From Aureibaculum algae (GTDB taxonomy: Bacteria > Bacteroidota > Bacteroidia > Flavobacteriales > Flavobacteriaceae): DNA of 64,000 bases. The DNA lies in the NCBI RefSeq assembly GCF_006065315.1, contig NZ_CP040749.1:496001-560000 (forward strand). The letters run 5' to 3'. The notes below the pieces were generated by a model. The model did no database searches, was not told where the DNA came from, and saw nothing but the letters and a program-made list of their open reading frames with translations. Both the position numbers and the translations under genes were made by a program. This document shows, piece after piece, positions 46,310-55,142 of the stretch (position 1 is the first letter of the stretch; each line of letters starts with the position of its first letter).

Positions 46310-47374
46310 TTACTTATGAAAGTAATTATTTTGTAATTTGTATATGTAGAGCTGATTCCCGCTAATCATGACAAATAGATCTTTATATGAATTTATGCTT
46401 ATTCCTTTTTCAAGTTTCTCATGAAAAATATAAAAACTAAAGCTATAGGTGGCATTACCCAAATTATAAACATCTATAATGCTTGCTTTTTTTAGTATGT
46501 TTTTGGGTTCAAACCTCCCTAATCGGTCTGAATTAATGAACAGAAGTTCAGTGTTGGTAGTCGCTATTTTATTAACCAATGTAGGATTGCCTAATAATTT
46601 TTTTTGATTAGTTGTTTTTAGATTAGCAACTTTAAAGGAAACCGTTTGAATCGTGTCTATAGTTTTTCCACTATAATCTAAATGCAATTTTGAATTATAT
46701 ACAATGTATTCATTTCGGTAATAGTACAAGTATACTAATCGTTGTAGGCTGCTATTCCATAGAAGCTGACCATCCATATCAAAATATCCATCTATTTGTT
46801 TTGTCAAGAGATCTGTAGATAGCTTTACCTGATAATTTTGATTTTTGTAAAGTGTTCCTAAAATTTGCTCTTGATTTTTACTACTAAGTGATCTAATTCC
46901 AAAAGACGTGGAGTCAATTGTGGTCCAAAGAGAAAAGTAAGCAAGATCTTTTGATAAAGTTTGAGCTTTCCAATCCGTTATTTTGCCTCTAAACAGTATT
47001 GGGACACTTCCATCAGCTACAAAAAAATAGGGAGGTTTTACTTCAATTCGGACGGTCCGATAGGGGAGTTCCATTTGATCAAGTACAATTTGGTGTTTTT
47101 TTAGTTGAAATGTCTTTAATGAAATTTCGGTGATGATCAATGGAGCTGTAGTATTTCCCAGATATATAGTTTGATCTGTCATTCCTGCTATATAATACGA
47201 ATTGAATTTTAAGTCAATAGATTTTAATATTTTTACTGTATGCGGTGGAATACGACGAATAAAACTATTATTACGATGCATAGTATTCTCAGAAAATATA
47301 AATAATAAAACAACAATGCCTACTCCTAAAAAAGTACAGCTCAATAACATATATGCTAAGAATCTCTTTTTCAT
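46310..47374 (-). CDS. Membrane-anchored protein, probable beta-propeller
   Basis: This 354-residue protein has an N-terminal hydrophobic anchor (residues 7-28) and an exported beta-rich domain with repeated strand-turn units (QTIYLGNTTAPLI, YFDMDGQLLWNSSLQRL, YIVYNSKLHLDYSGKTI, LLFINSDRLGRFEPKN), consistent with a propeller. I do not recognise a named family. It begins one base after the end of the MauE gene and is followed by the DUF6520 gene. The trio probably works together at the inner membrane or periplasm. Confidence 0.65.
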   Translation of the reverse strand: MKKRFLAYMLLSCTFLGVGIVVLLFIFSENTMHRNNSFIRRIPPHTVKILKSIDLKFNSYYIAGMTDQTIYLGNTTAPLIITEISLKTFQLKKHQIVLDQMELPYRTVRIEVKPPYFFVADGSVPILFRGKITDWKAQTLSKDLAYFSLWTTIDSTSFGIRSLSSKNQEQILGTLYKNQNYQVKLSTDLLTKQIDGYFDMDGQLLWNSSLQRLVYLYYYRNEYIVYNSKLHLDYSGKTIDTIQTVSFKVANLKTTNQKKLLGNPTLVNKIATTNTELLFINSDRLGRFEPKNILKKASIIDVYNLGNATYSFSFYIFHEKLEKGISINSYKDLFVMISGNQLYIYKLQNNYFHK

Positions 47375-47854
47375 TTAACTTTCTTTAATATGTTTAATTA
47401 GTTTTTGTTGATCATCGAAATTCTTTGATGTTGTATTTGTCATTTGGAATAGAAGGTACAGAGCCAATAAGCAAAACGAAATGTTCATTATGAGATGTTG
47501 CTTCCAGCCTAATGATTCCAATATTCCCCCACAAGAGCACGGTACAAAGTCGCTAAAATTTAAGATAATCACAATATAAGTCGTGAACATGACCATTATA
47601 CTATAGAAACTTAAAAGTCCGAAGAGACGATAATTAGGTGTTATTAATAAAATTGCAACTATCACTTCACTTATTGGAACTATCCACGCCACCCAATAGG
47701 TAAATGAACTCAAAACAGGAGATTGCCCTATTTGTGCTAAGAAATTTTCAAAACCCAAAAATTTACTAATAGCCGCATAAACAAATAGTATCACACACAT
47801 TGAAATGAGCAGTTCAATAAGTAGATTCTTTTTTATGAATTTTTTGATGTTCAC
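47375..47854 (-). CDS. MauE/DoxX-like redox-associated membrane protein
   Basis: This 159-residue protein has four transmembrane helices (about 12-30, 47-69, 74-97, 118-138) and a Cys-x-Cys in the loop FVPCSCGGILESLGW, as in MauE-type proteins involved in disulfide handling of exported partners. As the first gene of a three-gene operon ending with a four-cysteine peptide, it may support formation or export of that peptide. That link is inference. Confidence 0.8.
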   Translation of the reverse strand: MNIKKFIKKNLLIELLISMCVILFVYAAISKFLGFENFLAQIGQSPVLSSFTYWVAWIVPISEVIVAILLITPNYRLFGLLSFYSIMVMFTTYIVIILNFSDFVPCSCGGILESLGWKQHLIMNISFCLLALYLLFQMTNTTSKNFDDQQKLIKHIKES

Positions 47855-47984
47855 GTTGAAATTATTTTACAGGATAAAATTCGGAACTATCATTTATTTT
47901 TTAGGAATGTTCACTTATTCATAAAGGATTATATACCAAGCGAGTGAAAGTAGAAGTTTGAAGGAGTAGTTTTAAAGCTCATTA

Positions 47985-48944
47985 TTAGTGCAATCTGGAC
48001 ATGTTTCGAAATGCCTTTGGTGAACGTCCAAATTTCTGTTTGAAAACTTTTGAAAAATGGGGCATACTTTTAAAGCCAGTTAATATAGCGATACGCTTCA
48101 TCGATAAGCTTGTGTTTTCTATTAGCAAACTTGCTTTCTTTAAGCGTTCATCAAGTAAAAATTTAAAAACAGTAATGTTATACAATTGCTTAAAACCATA
48201 TTTTAATTTATATTCATTTGTACCGAAATTGTGTGCAAGAATTCTCAATGATGGCAATGGTGTTTCAAGGTGTTGTAAAATATAATCATGTATTTTCTGA
48301 ATGATTTTTATATCTTTTTCATTTTTCAAAATATTAGGTTTTTCCTTTTTTTGAATACCTTTTGTTGATGGGATTTTGGACGTTAATGCAAGTCCATCTT
48401 CTATAAATTGACTTTGTGTTTTAGATTGAAAACTTGTTACTAATATAAATTGATTGTTATTTTCTTTATGATATATAGACGTAATATTACAGATCGCCTC
48501 TTTTGTTAAATCTTTATCAAATTGGAAATGTAGTTTTTTCTTAATTTGATAGTAATTATTTATCAGTAATTTATCTGCAATTAGCTTCCAATCATGCTTT
48601 GAATGATCACTTAATGTTTTTATAAATGATTGGCCAATAAATTGATTTTTATCTTTAATCAAGTGATTCATAACATCATCATTTACGTAAATAATTTGGA
48701 AGCTACTGTCAAGAATAAAAATCATTTGGACAAATTGAAAAATACTTTCAGGGGAATTCAATTGGCTATAATATCGCAATGTTTGTTGAATCTCTTGAGC
48801 CATTAAATTAACCAAGACCACTAAAGCCTCAATTTCGTCATCAATATCATTTCTTTCAATTTGGAACGAGAACCTACCTTCGGACATTTCCAATAGCATT
48901 TTATAGATATTGTTTATTCTTATTTTATCAAAGGTGTTTAACAT
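47985..48944 (-). CDS. AraC family regulator with PAS-like sensor domain
   Basis: This 319-residue protein has an N-terminal helical part, a PAS-like domain at about 70-165 (FILDSSFQIIYVNDDVM, NQFIGQSFIKTLSDHSKHDW) and a C-terminal AraC double helix-turn-helix (VFKFLLDERLKKASLLIENT, RIAILTGFKSMPHFSKVFKQ, KFGRSPKAFR). No membrane segment is present, so it probably senses an internal signal. It lies 130 bases upstream of the MauE operon on the same strand and 30 bases from the STAS-like gene. Likely targets are these neighbours, the divergent synthase gene, or both. Confidence 0.88.
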   Translation of the reverse strand: MLNTFDKIRINNIYKMLLEMSEGRFSFQIERNDIDDEIEALVVLVNLMAQEIQQTLRYYSQLNSPESIFQFVQMIFILDSSFQIIYVNDDVMNHLIKDKNQFIGQSFIKTLSDHSKHDWKLIADKLLINNYYQIKKKLHFQFDKDLTKEAICNITSIYHKENNNQFILVTSFQSKTQSQFIEDGLALTSKIPSTKGIQKKEKPNILKNEKDIKIIQKIHDYILQHLETPLPSLRILAHNFGTNEYKLKYGFKQLYNITVFKFLLDERLKKASLLIENTSLSMKRIAILTGFKSMPHFSKVFKQKFGRSPKAFRNMSRLH

Positions 48945-48974
48945 GGCGTTATGTCTACTCGAACATTAAATGTT

Positions 48975-49349
48975 TTACAAAAATTGATTTAAGAATTCAA
49001 TAGCTTCATAATAGTTATTGAATAATTTTGAAGGTACTAACGGTTTGTTTTTGTTTAAATAGAATTTTGACATTACTTCAGCTATATGTCTGTCATCGTA
49101 AATAGCAACGGCTTTTGCCAATACAGATCCATTTTTGGCCAAATAATCTCGAGCGGCTTTTTCCCAGCTCATTACATTTCTTATATCACAAAATACAGGA
49201 TAGGAAACCTCTTGTTGAAACTGTAAGCGGTCTCTAACAATTGATTGGGCGGTTGCTAAATCAAGTAACTTAATTTCGTTATAGGTACAATGTAGGATTT
49301 CATTTTTAATCCAAAATTTAGCATGTTTTGTATGGCCAATACCATTCAT
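48975..49349 (-). CDS. Small STAS/SpoIIAA-like (DUF7793-type) protein
   Basis: This 124-residue soluble protein has alternating strands and helices (AKFWIKNEILHCTYNE, YPVFCDIRNVMSWEKAARDYL, VLAKAVAIYDD) that resemble the STAS/SpoIIAA-like fold of DUF7793. It has no catalytic motif. It is encoded just upstream of the AraC gene on the same strand and divergent from the oxoamine synthase fusion gene, 238 bases away. The AT-rich gap between them should contain both promoters. Family assignment is from memory of the pattern. Confidence 0.6.
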   Translation of the reverse strand: MNGIGHTKHAKFWIKNEILHCTYNEIKLLDLATAQSIVRDRLQFQQEVSYPVFCDIRNVMSWEKAARDYLAKNGSVLAKAVAIYDDRHIAEVMSKFYLNKNKPLVPSKLFNNYYEAIEFLNQFL

Positions 49350-49587
49350 TTTAGCGACAATTAGATACCTAAGTTAGAACAATTATTTTATTTTGCTGGT
49401 TTTTGTAACGATTTAGACTATCTGAAGGACTTAAATTTCAGAAATAGCTAATGCTTATTGTCCAAAAAGGATTTTGTTTTAATTCTAAGGGATTAAAGCA
49501 GGTAGTTTAGTGAAATCACTTTTCTATTCTTAACAAATTTGGATAGCTTGGTGTAAAATAAATTTCAACACTTAAATTCTATATCTA

Positions 49588-52008
49588 ATGGCTAAGATTA
49601 ATCATAACAACTTTTTGGATACCGTAAATGAAGTTATTGGTAATGCTAAAAAACAACAAATTGTACATTTATATGCAGAAGATAAACGCTTTGAGAAAGG
49701 AATAATTACTGTGAATGGGAGTAAATTATTTCATTTTGGAACGACGAGTTATTTAGGATTGGATCAAGATGAAAGGTTAAAGCAGGCCGCCATAGAGGCT
49801 ATTAATAATTATGGTACTCAGTTTCCTCTATCTAAAACCTATATTTCTCATCCTTTATATGCAGAACTGGAATCTAAAATTCAGGAATTATATGGTATTC
49901 CTGCAATAATTACTAAGAACAGTACATTAGGTCATATGGCAGTTATACCATCTGCAGTAAATGATAAAGATGCAGTAATTTTAGACCATCAAGTGCATTG
50001 GAGTGTACAAAATGCAGCCCAAATGTTAAGGTTAAGAGGTGTTTCAGTTCAAATGATCCGTCATAATAATATGGATATGCTAGAATCACGAATCAAAAGT
50101 TTGTACGATTCGTCTGAACGAATTTGGTATATGGCTGATGGTGTGTATTCTATGTTTGGTGATTTTGCTCCATTAGAAGAGTTAAAATACTTATCTGAAA
50201 AATATCCAAAACTTCATTTGTATTTTGATGACGTGCATGGTATGAGTTGGTGTGGAAAAAACGGAATGGGGTATGTAATGAGCGTTTATAAGGATTTACC
50301 AGAAAATTGTCTGCTTTTGGCAACGCTGAGTAAGTCCTTTGGAGCTAGTGGGGGAGTTTTAATTTGTAAGAATAATAAACTTAGAAATAAAATAAAGAAC
50401 TTTGGAGGACCACTAACGTTTTCAGCACAATTAGAACCTGCATCTGTAGCCGCAGCTATTGCTTCCGCGAATATTCATCTTTCTCAGGAAATTTATGAAC
50501 TTCAGGAAGATCTTCAACTTAGAACACAACATTTTAGTTCATTATTGTCAAAAACAGACTTGCCAGTGATACATAATAATTCAAGTCCTGTTTTTTATAT
50601 AGGAACTGGTTTGCCGATAACTGGTTATAATTTTGTCAAACGACTATTCAAAGAAGGTTTTTTTGTCAATTTAGGGCTTTTCCCAGCAGTACCTGTTACT
50701 AATACAGGAGTTAGAATTACAATTTCAAGAAACAACCAATTGAAGGAGATAGGTGAATTGGTAAAAGTGATGAATCATCATTTTTCAAAAGCAATTGAAG
50801 ATACTAACACTACAAATACTAATATCAGAAAATTATTTCGATTAAAAAGTGAAGGAACAACTATAGAAGCGATCAACACGGGAAGTTTGAATATGATATA
50901 CGAAACAAGTATCCAAAAGCTTGATAAGTCTATTTGGAACAGACTCATGGGACAAAGAAGTGTGTTTGATTGGTTGGGAATGGAATTTTTAGAAAAAGCA
51001 TTTAGTTACAATAACGAAAAGGAACACAATTGGGAGTTTCATTATATTTTGGTTACAAATTCAGATAACAAACCAATCCTTGCAACATTTTTTACAAGAG
51101 CACTTTGGAAAGAAGATATGTTAGCACCCGAATCGGTATCTATTCAGGTTGAAGAAAAACGAAAGAATAATGCCTATTACATGTCTAATTATGTACTAAG
51201 TATGGGGTCATTATTAACAGAAGGAAAGCACTTTTATTTAGATAGCACAAGCTTATATGCTAGAGAAGCAGTTTTATTAATGTTAAAAAAGATACATGTA
51301 ATTGATAATGTTAAATCATCAGAAATGATTGTACTAAGAGATTTTTTCGAAAAAGATGACAAACTTACAGATCTGTTTCACGGGCAAGGTTTCGTTAAGA
51401 TTAAAATGCCAGATGCGGCTTATATTAATAATATTCAATGGAATTCAGAAGCTGAATATCTAAATTCATTGTCCAGCCGATCTAAACGTCATTTTAAAAA
51501 TGATATTAAAAAGTATGAAGGTTTATTTGACATAAAATGGCAGAATATCTGTAAAAAGGAAACATTAGGGATCATCTATCAGCTTTATTTAAATGTAAAG
51601 CATAACAATTTAGGACTAAATACATTTGCATATCCCCAAAGTTTATTTAAGAATATGAACGAAGATAAGAACTGGGAGTTCTTACTATTATATTTTAAAA
51701 GTCATGTTTCTCACGCTAGTGAAGTTCCAGTTGGTATGATGTGTTGTTATAAAAATAGCAATCATACGTTTGTTCCAGTTGTTGTAGGTATAGACTATGA
51801 ATTAAGTAGAACTTATAATATATACAGGCAACTATTATATCAAACTATTAAAAGAGCTTGGGAAAGTAAGTTTGAAACTATAGACTTTGGCCTGACAGCA
51901 GCTTTCGAAAAAAGAAAAGTGGGTGCTACTGTATTTTCGAATCACGCATTTGTGCAAGCAAAGGATAATTATTTTATGGATTATATGACTACGTTGCAAC
52001 AAAGGTAA
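49588..52008 (+). CDS. Bifunctional alpha-oxoamine synthase / acyltransferase fusion
   Basis: This 806-residue two-domain protein has residues 1 to about 400 as a fold-type I PLP enzyme of the alpha-oxoamine synthase group (BioF, KBL, SPT, CqsA): FGTTSYLGLDQDERLK, the Asp-x-x-His pair in FDDVHGMSWCG, and the PLP lysine Lys249 in LATLSKSFGASGG. From about 430 to the end comes a GNAT/FemAB-like acyltransferase region (VPVGMMCCYKNSNHTF, YRQLLYQTIKRAWE, IDFGLTAAFEKRKVGA). The fusion could condense an acyl-CoA with an amino acid and then N-acylate the product, as in sphingolipid, sulfonolipid or signal-molecule synthesis. The true substrates are unknown. Confidence 0.85.
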   Translation: MAKINHNNFLDTVNEVIGNAKKQQIVHLYAEDKRFEKGIITVNGSKLFHFGTTSYLGLDQDERLKQAAIEAINNYGTQFPLSKTYISHPLYAELESKIQELYGIPAIITKNSTLGHMAVIPSAVNDKDAVILDHQVHWSVQNAAQMLRLRGVSVQMIRHNNMDMLESRIKSLYDSSERIWYMADGVYSMFGDFAPLEELKYLSEKYPKLHLYFDDVHGMSWCGKNGMGYVMSVYKDLPENCLLLATLSKSFGASGGVLICKNNKLRNKIKNFGGPLTFSAQLEPASVAAAIASANIHLSQEIYELQEDLQLRTQHFSSLLSKTDLPVIHNNSSPVFYIGTGLPITGYNFVKRLFKEGFFVNLGLFPAVPVTNTGVRITISRNNQLKEIGELVKVMNHHFSKAIEDTNTTNTNIRKLFRLKSEGTTIEAINTGSLNMIYETSIQKLDKSIWNRLMGQRSVFDWLGMEFLEKAFSYNNEKEHNWEFHYILVTNSDNKPILATFFTRALWKEDMLAPESVSIQVEEKRKNNAYYMSNYVLSMGSLLTEGKHFYLDSTSLYAREAVLLMLKKIHVIDNVKSSEMIVLRDFFEKDDKLTDLFHGQGFVKIKMPDAAYINNIQWNSEAEYLNSLSSRSKRHFKNDIKKYEGLFDIKWQNICKKETLGIIYQLYLNVKHNNLGLNTFAYPQSLFKNMNEDKNWEFLLLYFKSHVSHASEVPVGMMCCYKNSNHTFVPVVVGIDYELSRTYNIYRQLLYQTIKRAWESKFETIDFGLTAAFEKRKVGATVFSNHAFVQAKDNYFMDYMTTLQQR

Positions 52009-52088
52009 CCACCTTTAAACGAATACTTTTATTTAGAAAATTAGAGTATTTAACACCAAAATTTTAGATTGTTAATCTATATAGAATT

Positions 52089-52931
52089 GTGAATGAAAAA
52101 GAATATATAACCATTGTCAATAATTTTAAACAATACATGAAAGTTATTGAGCAAGTAGAATTTATGGATTTTAATTATATCCATAAAGCAATAGTTCTAT
52201 GTCGGAAAACACTATCGAAGCTTAAAAAATATACTGTTTTGTACCAATTTGATAGTATGGAAGAGGAAATAGGTTTTTTTAAGAATTACAAAAATCTTGT
52301 ATTAAAAAACCTTATTTATTATTCTGAATTGAGGCTAATACAATCACAGTTTCCAGAATTATCTATTAATTCACAAAGAGATTATATTCTAAGACAGGAG
52401 CATAAAATTAAGAAATTCTTCAAAAAACACGATTCTTTGGTACAATATATCAATTTAGAATTGATAAATCTCGATGAACTTTTTTTTACAATTAGGCCCA
52501 TTAAAGAATCATATAGTTGCGTACTACAACCTGGTTATACCGATACAAGTTTCTATACACATCATGATTTCTTGATTGCCAAGATAAAAGCTTATGACCA
52601 ACTTCTAGAGTATTTAAAGTCAAAATTTAAAAGCATAGATGATTTTATGCGTTACGGTAAACCTATGCACCATAATAAAACTTTACATTGGACAGGGACC
52701 AAAACCCAGTTGACAGAATTGATTTATGCGTTACATGCCGCGAAGACAATAAACAATGGAAAAACGGATATTGTTGAAATTCAGCGAGAACTTGAATCCA
52801 TTTTTAATATCAAGTTGAATGACATCTATAAAATATATTCTGAAATTAAGAATCGGCAGAAATCAAGAACAAAATTTTTAGAAGAGATGATAGAAGGGCT
52901 TATGAGTGAGATCAATAAATCATACCGCTAA
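52089..52931 (+). CDS. RteC domain protein
   Basis: This 280-residue mostly helical protein of the RteC family includes the block MHHNKTLHWTGTKTQLTELI followed by YALHAAKTINNG. RteC in the CTnDOT family of conjugative transposons activates excision genes. Homologues are frequent on Bacteroidota integrative elements. Its start codon is at 52,089, preceded by 80 AT-rich bases after the synthase gene. It marks the start of the mobility/replication module of the island. Confidence 0.85.
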   Translation: MNEKEYITIVNNFKQYMKVIEQVEFMDFNYIHKAIVLCRKTLSKLKKYTVLYQFDSMEEEIGFFKNYKNLVLKNLIYYSELRLIQSQFPELSINSQRDYILRQEHKIKKFFKKHDSLVQYINLELINLDELFFTIRPIKESYSCVLQPGYTDTSFYTHHDFLIAKIKAYDQLLEYLKSKFKSIDDFMRYGKPMHHNKTLHWTGTKTQLTELIYALHAAKTINNGKTDIVEIQRELESIFNIKLNDIYKIYSEIKNRQKSRTKFLEEMIEGLMSEINKSYR

Positions 52932-53092
52932 ATAAACCTAACTTTAATGACTACTTAATTTTTAACTTTATGCTATCATGAATAAACATAAAATTTATGA
53001 TTTATATGTTAAAAAAATACCAGACCTACGGTGGTGTTGTGAAAAAAGCCTAATAAATCCACTCAAATTTGCAGAACGAAAGTCAAATCACG

Positions 53093-53135
53093 GCAAAGTC
53101 GCCAACAAAAGAATAATAACCATTGGCGGCTTTGC
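53093..53135 (+). promoter_or_regulatory. Long hairpin upstream of the excisionase-like gene
   Basis: GCAAAGTCGCCAA (53,093-53,105) pairs with TTGGCGGCTTTGC (53,123-53,135) at 12 of 13 positions, the mismatch being a G-T wobble in RNA. It ends 20 bases before the next start codon. It could be a terminator for the upstream message or a leader structure that controls the HTH gene. Confidence 0.6.
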
Positions 53136-53155
53136 TTTTAAAAATCGTTTTACAA

Positions 53156-53434
53156 ATGGCAGCAACAATTATTACTACAGAAGATCTTCATGAATTCAAA
53201 ATCGAATTACTTGATGAAATCAAAACATTATTACAGAACCAATCAGGACAGACTCCTAAAAAGTGGTTAAAGTCACCGGAAGTTAGAGATCTTTTAGGAA
53301 TCTCTCCAGGTACTTTACAAAACTTACGTATCAATGGCACGTTGCCCTACAGTAAAATTGGTGGGGTATTGTATTATGATTATCAGGAAATAGCTCAAAT
53401 CCTAGAGCAAAATAGAATTCATAATAAATTTTAA
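53156..53434 (+). CDS. Excisionase-like helix-turn-helix protein
   Basis: I take the start at 53,156 (MAATIITTEDLHEFKIELL), giving 92 residues. An upstream in-frame ATG lies in the hairpin. The C-terminal half is a MerR/excisionase-type winged helix (WLKSPEVRDLLGISPGTLQN, GTLPYSKIGGVLYYDYQEI). Such proteins direct integrases toward excision or regulate element genes. It is 19 bases upstream of the replication gene. It is a typical member of Bacteroidota integrative elements after RteC. Confidence 0.85.
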   Translation: MAATIITTEDLHEFKIELLDEIKTLLQNQSGQTPKKWLKSPEVRDLLGISPGTLQNLRINGTLPYSKIGGVLYYDYQEIAQILEQNRIHNKF

Positions 53435-53452
53435 ATAAAACAGAATTGGATT

Positions 53453-54139
53453 ATGAATTATATCAAGCACTTAACGGCTGTATTGGGGAAATTCTCAAAA
53501 GATGCTAGGCTAAATCCAACCCATATCAGTTTGTATTTAGCCTTATTCCAATATTGGAATCTAAGTCGTTTTTCCAACCCTTTTTCTATTTGTAGGGAAG
53601 AGATTATGAAACTGTCGAAAATAGGTTCAAAAGTTACCTATCACAAGTGTATTAAAGAACTGCACCATTGGCGGTATTTGGAATACCAACCTTCACACAA
53701 TCCCTATAAAGGAAGTAATGTTATCATGTTCAATTTTTGTACTGCCCCTGAACAAGCTTTGGTTCAAACATACAAAGAAAATGGACAAGCTCTGTCTCCA
53801 GCTTATAAAGAAAATGGACAAGCTCTGATATCATATAAAACATATATAAACAATAAACATATTAAACTTAAACGGCAACCAAAAAATGAAAATGAAGTTA
53901 TTATTTTTTTTAAAAAGAAAAAATGGTCAATTATTGAAGCTAAAAAATTTTTCAATCATTATCAAGGAATTGGCTGGATGGTTGGTGGAAAAGCAAAAAT
54001 TGTTGATTGGCATGCCACAGCTCAAAGCTGGATGATAAAAGCTGATGAAATAAAAAAAGAGAAAACAAGGATAGCACCCGTACAGAAATTTGACAAGCTT
54101 AATGTAAACACCGACAAGAATTATGGAGAACCATTATAA
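53453..54139 (+). CDS. Element replication/regulation protein (DnaD/DnaT-like role inferred)
   Basis: This 228-residue protein has an N-terminal winged-helix-like region (LNPTHISLYLALFQYWNLSR, ICREEIMKLSKIGSKVTYHK) and a C-terminal domain with FFNHYQGIGWMVGGKAKIVDWHATAQSW, a segment seen in element and phage replication proteins. It overlaps the following DnaC-like ATPase gene by 17 bases, which suggests a helicase-loading pair. A nine-residue repeat (YKENGQAL twice) lies in the linker. It has no recognised enzymatic motif. Confidence 0.65.
   Translation: MNYIKHLTAVLGKFSKDARLNPTHISLYLALFQYWNLSRFSNPFSICREEIMKLSKIGSKVTYHKCIKELHHWRYLEYQPSHNPYKGSNVIMFNFCTAPEQALVQTYKENGQALSPAYKENGQALISYKTYINNKHIKLKRQPKNENEVIIFFKKKKWSIIEAKKFFNHYQGIGWMVGGKAKIVDWHATAQSWMIKADEIKKEKTRIAPVQKFDKLNVNTDKNYGEPL
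53774..53827 (+). repeat. Internal 21-bp direct repeat
   Basis: AAAGAAAATGGACAAGCTCTG occurs exactly at 53,774-53,794 and 53,807-53,827, a spacing of 33 bases, so the frame is kept and the protein repeats K-E-N-G-Q-A-L. It is probably a recent slippage or duplication in the linker. Iteron function is possible because the host gene is a replication gene. Confidence 0.85.
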
Positions 54140-54779
54140 AACCACGGAAGAAGGTAAAGAATTTATCTTGGGAGAAATTAAAGACAATATTATCCATTAC
54201 GATATTGCTAAAACCCTGACCTATCTGGACGTCAAAGGAAAATTATTATTTGGGTCACATTTCAAAATTTATGAAGAAGATTTTAAAATTATTTATAGGC
54301 TGTTGATTTATATTATCCGAGATAAAGCGAATTGCAAAAAGCACGACATAAATCTCAACAAAGGAATTCTGTTAACAGGCCCAATTGGGTGTGGAAAAAC
54401 ATCTTTGATGAGTTTGATAAGGCACATTGTCCCTAAAGAAAGGCAGTACCAAATGTACTCCGCTAGAAACATCTCATTTGAATATCAAAAGGATGGTCAT
54501 CAGATTATTGAGAATTACATCAAAACAAAAAGTTTTTGTTTTGATGATTTAGGCATAGAACAAAATTTAAAACATTATGGAAATGATTGTAATGTAATGG
54601 GTGAAATTTTATTAAACCGATATGATTTATGGACTTCGCATAAAGTGATCACTCATGCTACGACCAACTTGAATGCCCAAGAATTGGAAGAATGGTATGG
54701 CAATCGGGTACGTTCTCGAATGCGGCAATTGTTTAATTTGGTGGCGTTTGACAGTGAGAGTCAGGACAAGAGAAAATAA
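54123..54779 (+). CDS. DnaC-like ATP-binding protein
   Basis: This 218-residue AAA+ ATPase of the DnaC/IstB helicase-loader type has Walker A GPIGCGKTSLM at about residue 86, Walker B-like SFCFDDLGIEQ and the arginine-rich end WYGNRVRSRMRQLFNL. It overlaps the previous gene by 17 bases. The last 54 codons are present again at 56,419-56,580 behind hipBA, meaning that the toxin-antitoxin genes sit exactly behind this gene between two copies of its 3' end. Confidence 0.85.
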   Translation: MENHYKTTEEGKEFILGEIKDNIIHYDIAKTLTYLDVKGKLLFGSHFKIYEEDFKIIYRLLIYIIRDKANCKKHDINLNKGILLTGPIGCGKTSLMSLIRHIVPKERQYQMYSARNISFEYQKDGHQIIENYIKTKSFCFDDLGIEQNLKHYGNDCNVMGEILLNRYDLWTSHKVITHATTNLNAQELEEWYGNRVRSRMRQLFNLVAFDSESQDKRK

Positions 54780-54844
54780 AACAAGGCTCGTAATGTTTAT
54801 TATTATCAACAAAATAGCTATATTTGTAGAAAATAGTCAACAAA

Positions 54845-55132
54845 ATGAAAAGTAAAAAAAGTGTTCTACTACCAAAACATCAAAAATTGATGGAGCAAGT
54901 AGGAGAGAATATAAAACTGGCACGTAAAAGACGTAAATTAACAACGGTGCAGGTTTCTGAACGTGCTGATATAGATAGGACTACACTTTATCAAATTGAA
55001 AAAGGGAATCCAAAAGTTTCATTTGGTGCATATTTCAATGTGTTGAGGGTTTTTGGATTGGAAAAAGATATTTTAAAACTGGCAGCTGATGATGGGTTTG
55101 GGAGAAAATTGCAAGATTTAGACTTATTATAA
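54845..55132 (+). CDS. hipB: HipB-like antitoxin, XRE family
   Basis: This 95-residue helix-turn-helix protein (LARKRRKLTTVQVSERADID, RTTLYQIEKGNPKVSFGAYF) is followed 10 bases later by a HipA-family gene. In HipBA systems HipB neutralises HipA and represses the operon through inverted operator sites. I see no clear pair of operator repeats in the 65 bases upstream. The C-terminal tail ends in LQDLDLL. Confidence 0.9.
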   Translation: MKSKKSVLLPKHQKLMEQVGENIKLARKRRKLTTVQVSERADIDRTTLYQIEKGNPKVSFGAYFNVLRVFGLEKDILKLAADDGFGRKLQDLDLL

Positions 55133-55142
55133 TTTTGAACCA

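Noticed and set aside
52166..52177. TGGATTTTAATT as a second copy of the tRNA-Leu attachment core
   Set aside because: It matches 12 bases of the tRNA fragment, but the flanks (variable arm, T-arm) do not match and it lies within the RteC coding frame. Chance in AT-rich DNA is likely.
52978..53193. 71-codon open frame before the excisionase-like gene
   Set aside because: It overlaps the long hairpin at 53,093-53,135 and the true start of the next gene in another frame, with no motif.
53774..53827. CRISPR-type repeat
   Set aside because: There are only two copies, the spacing is 33 bases and they lie within a coding frame. No CRISPR array or cas gene is visible anywhere in the window.
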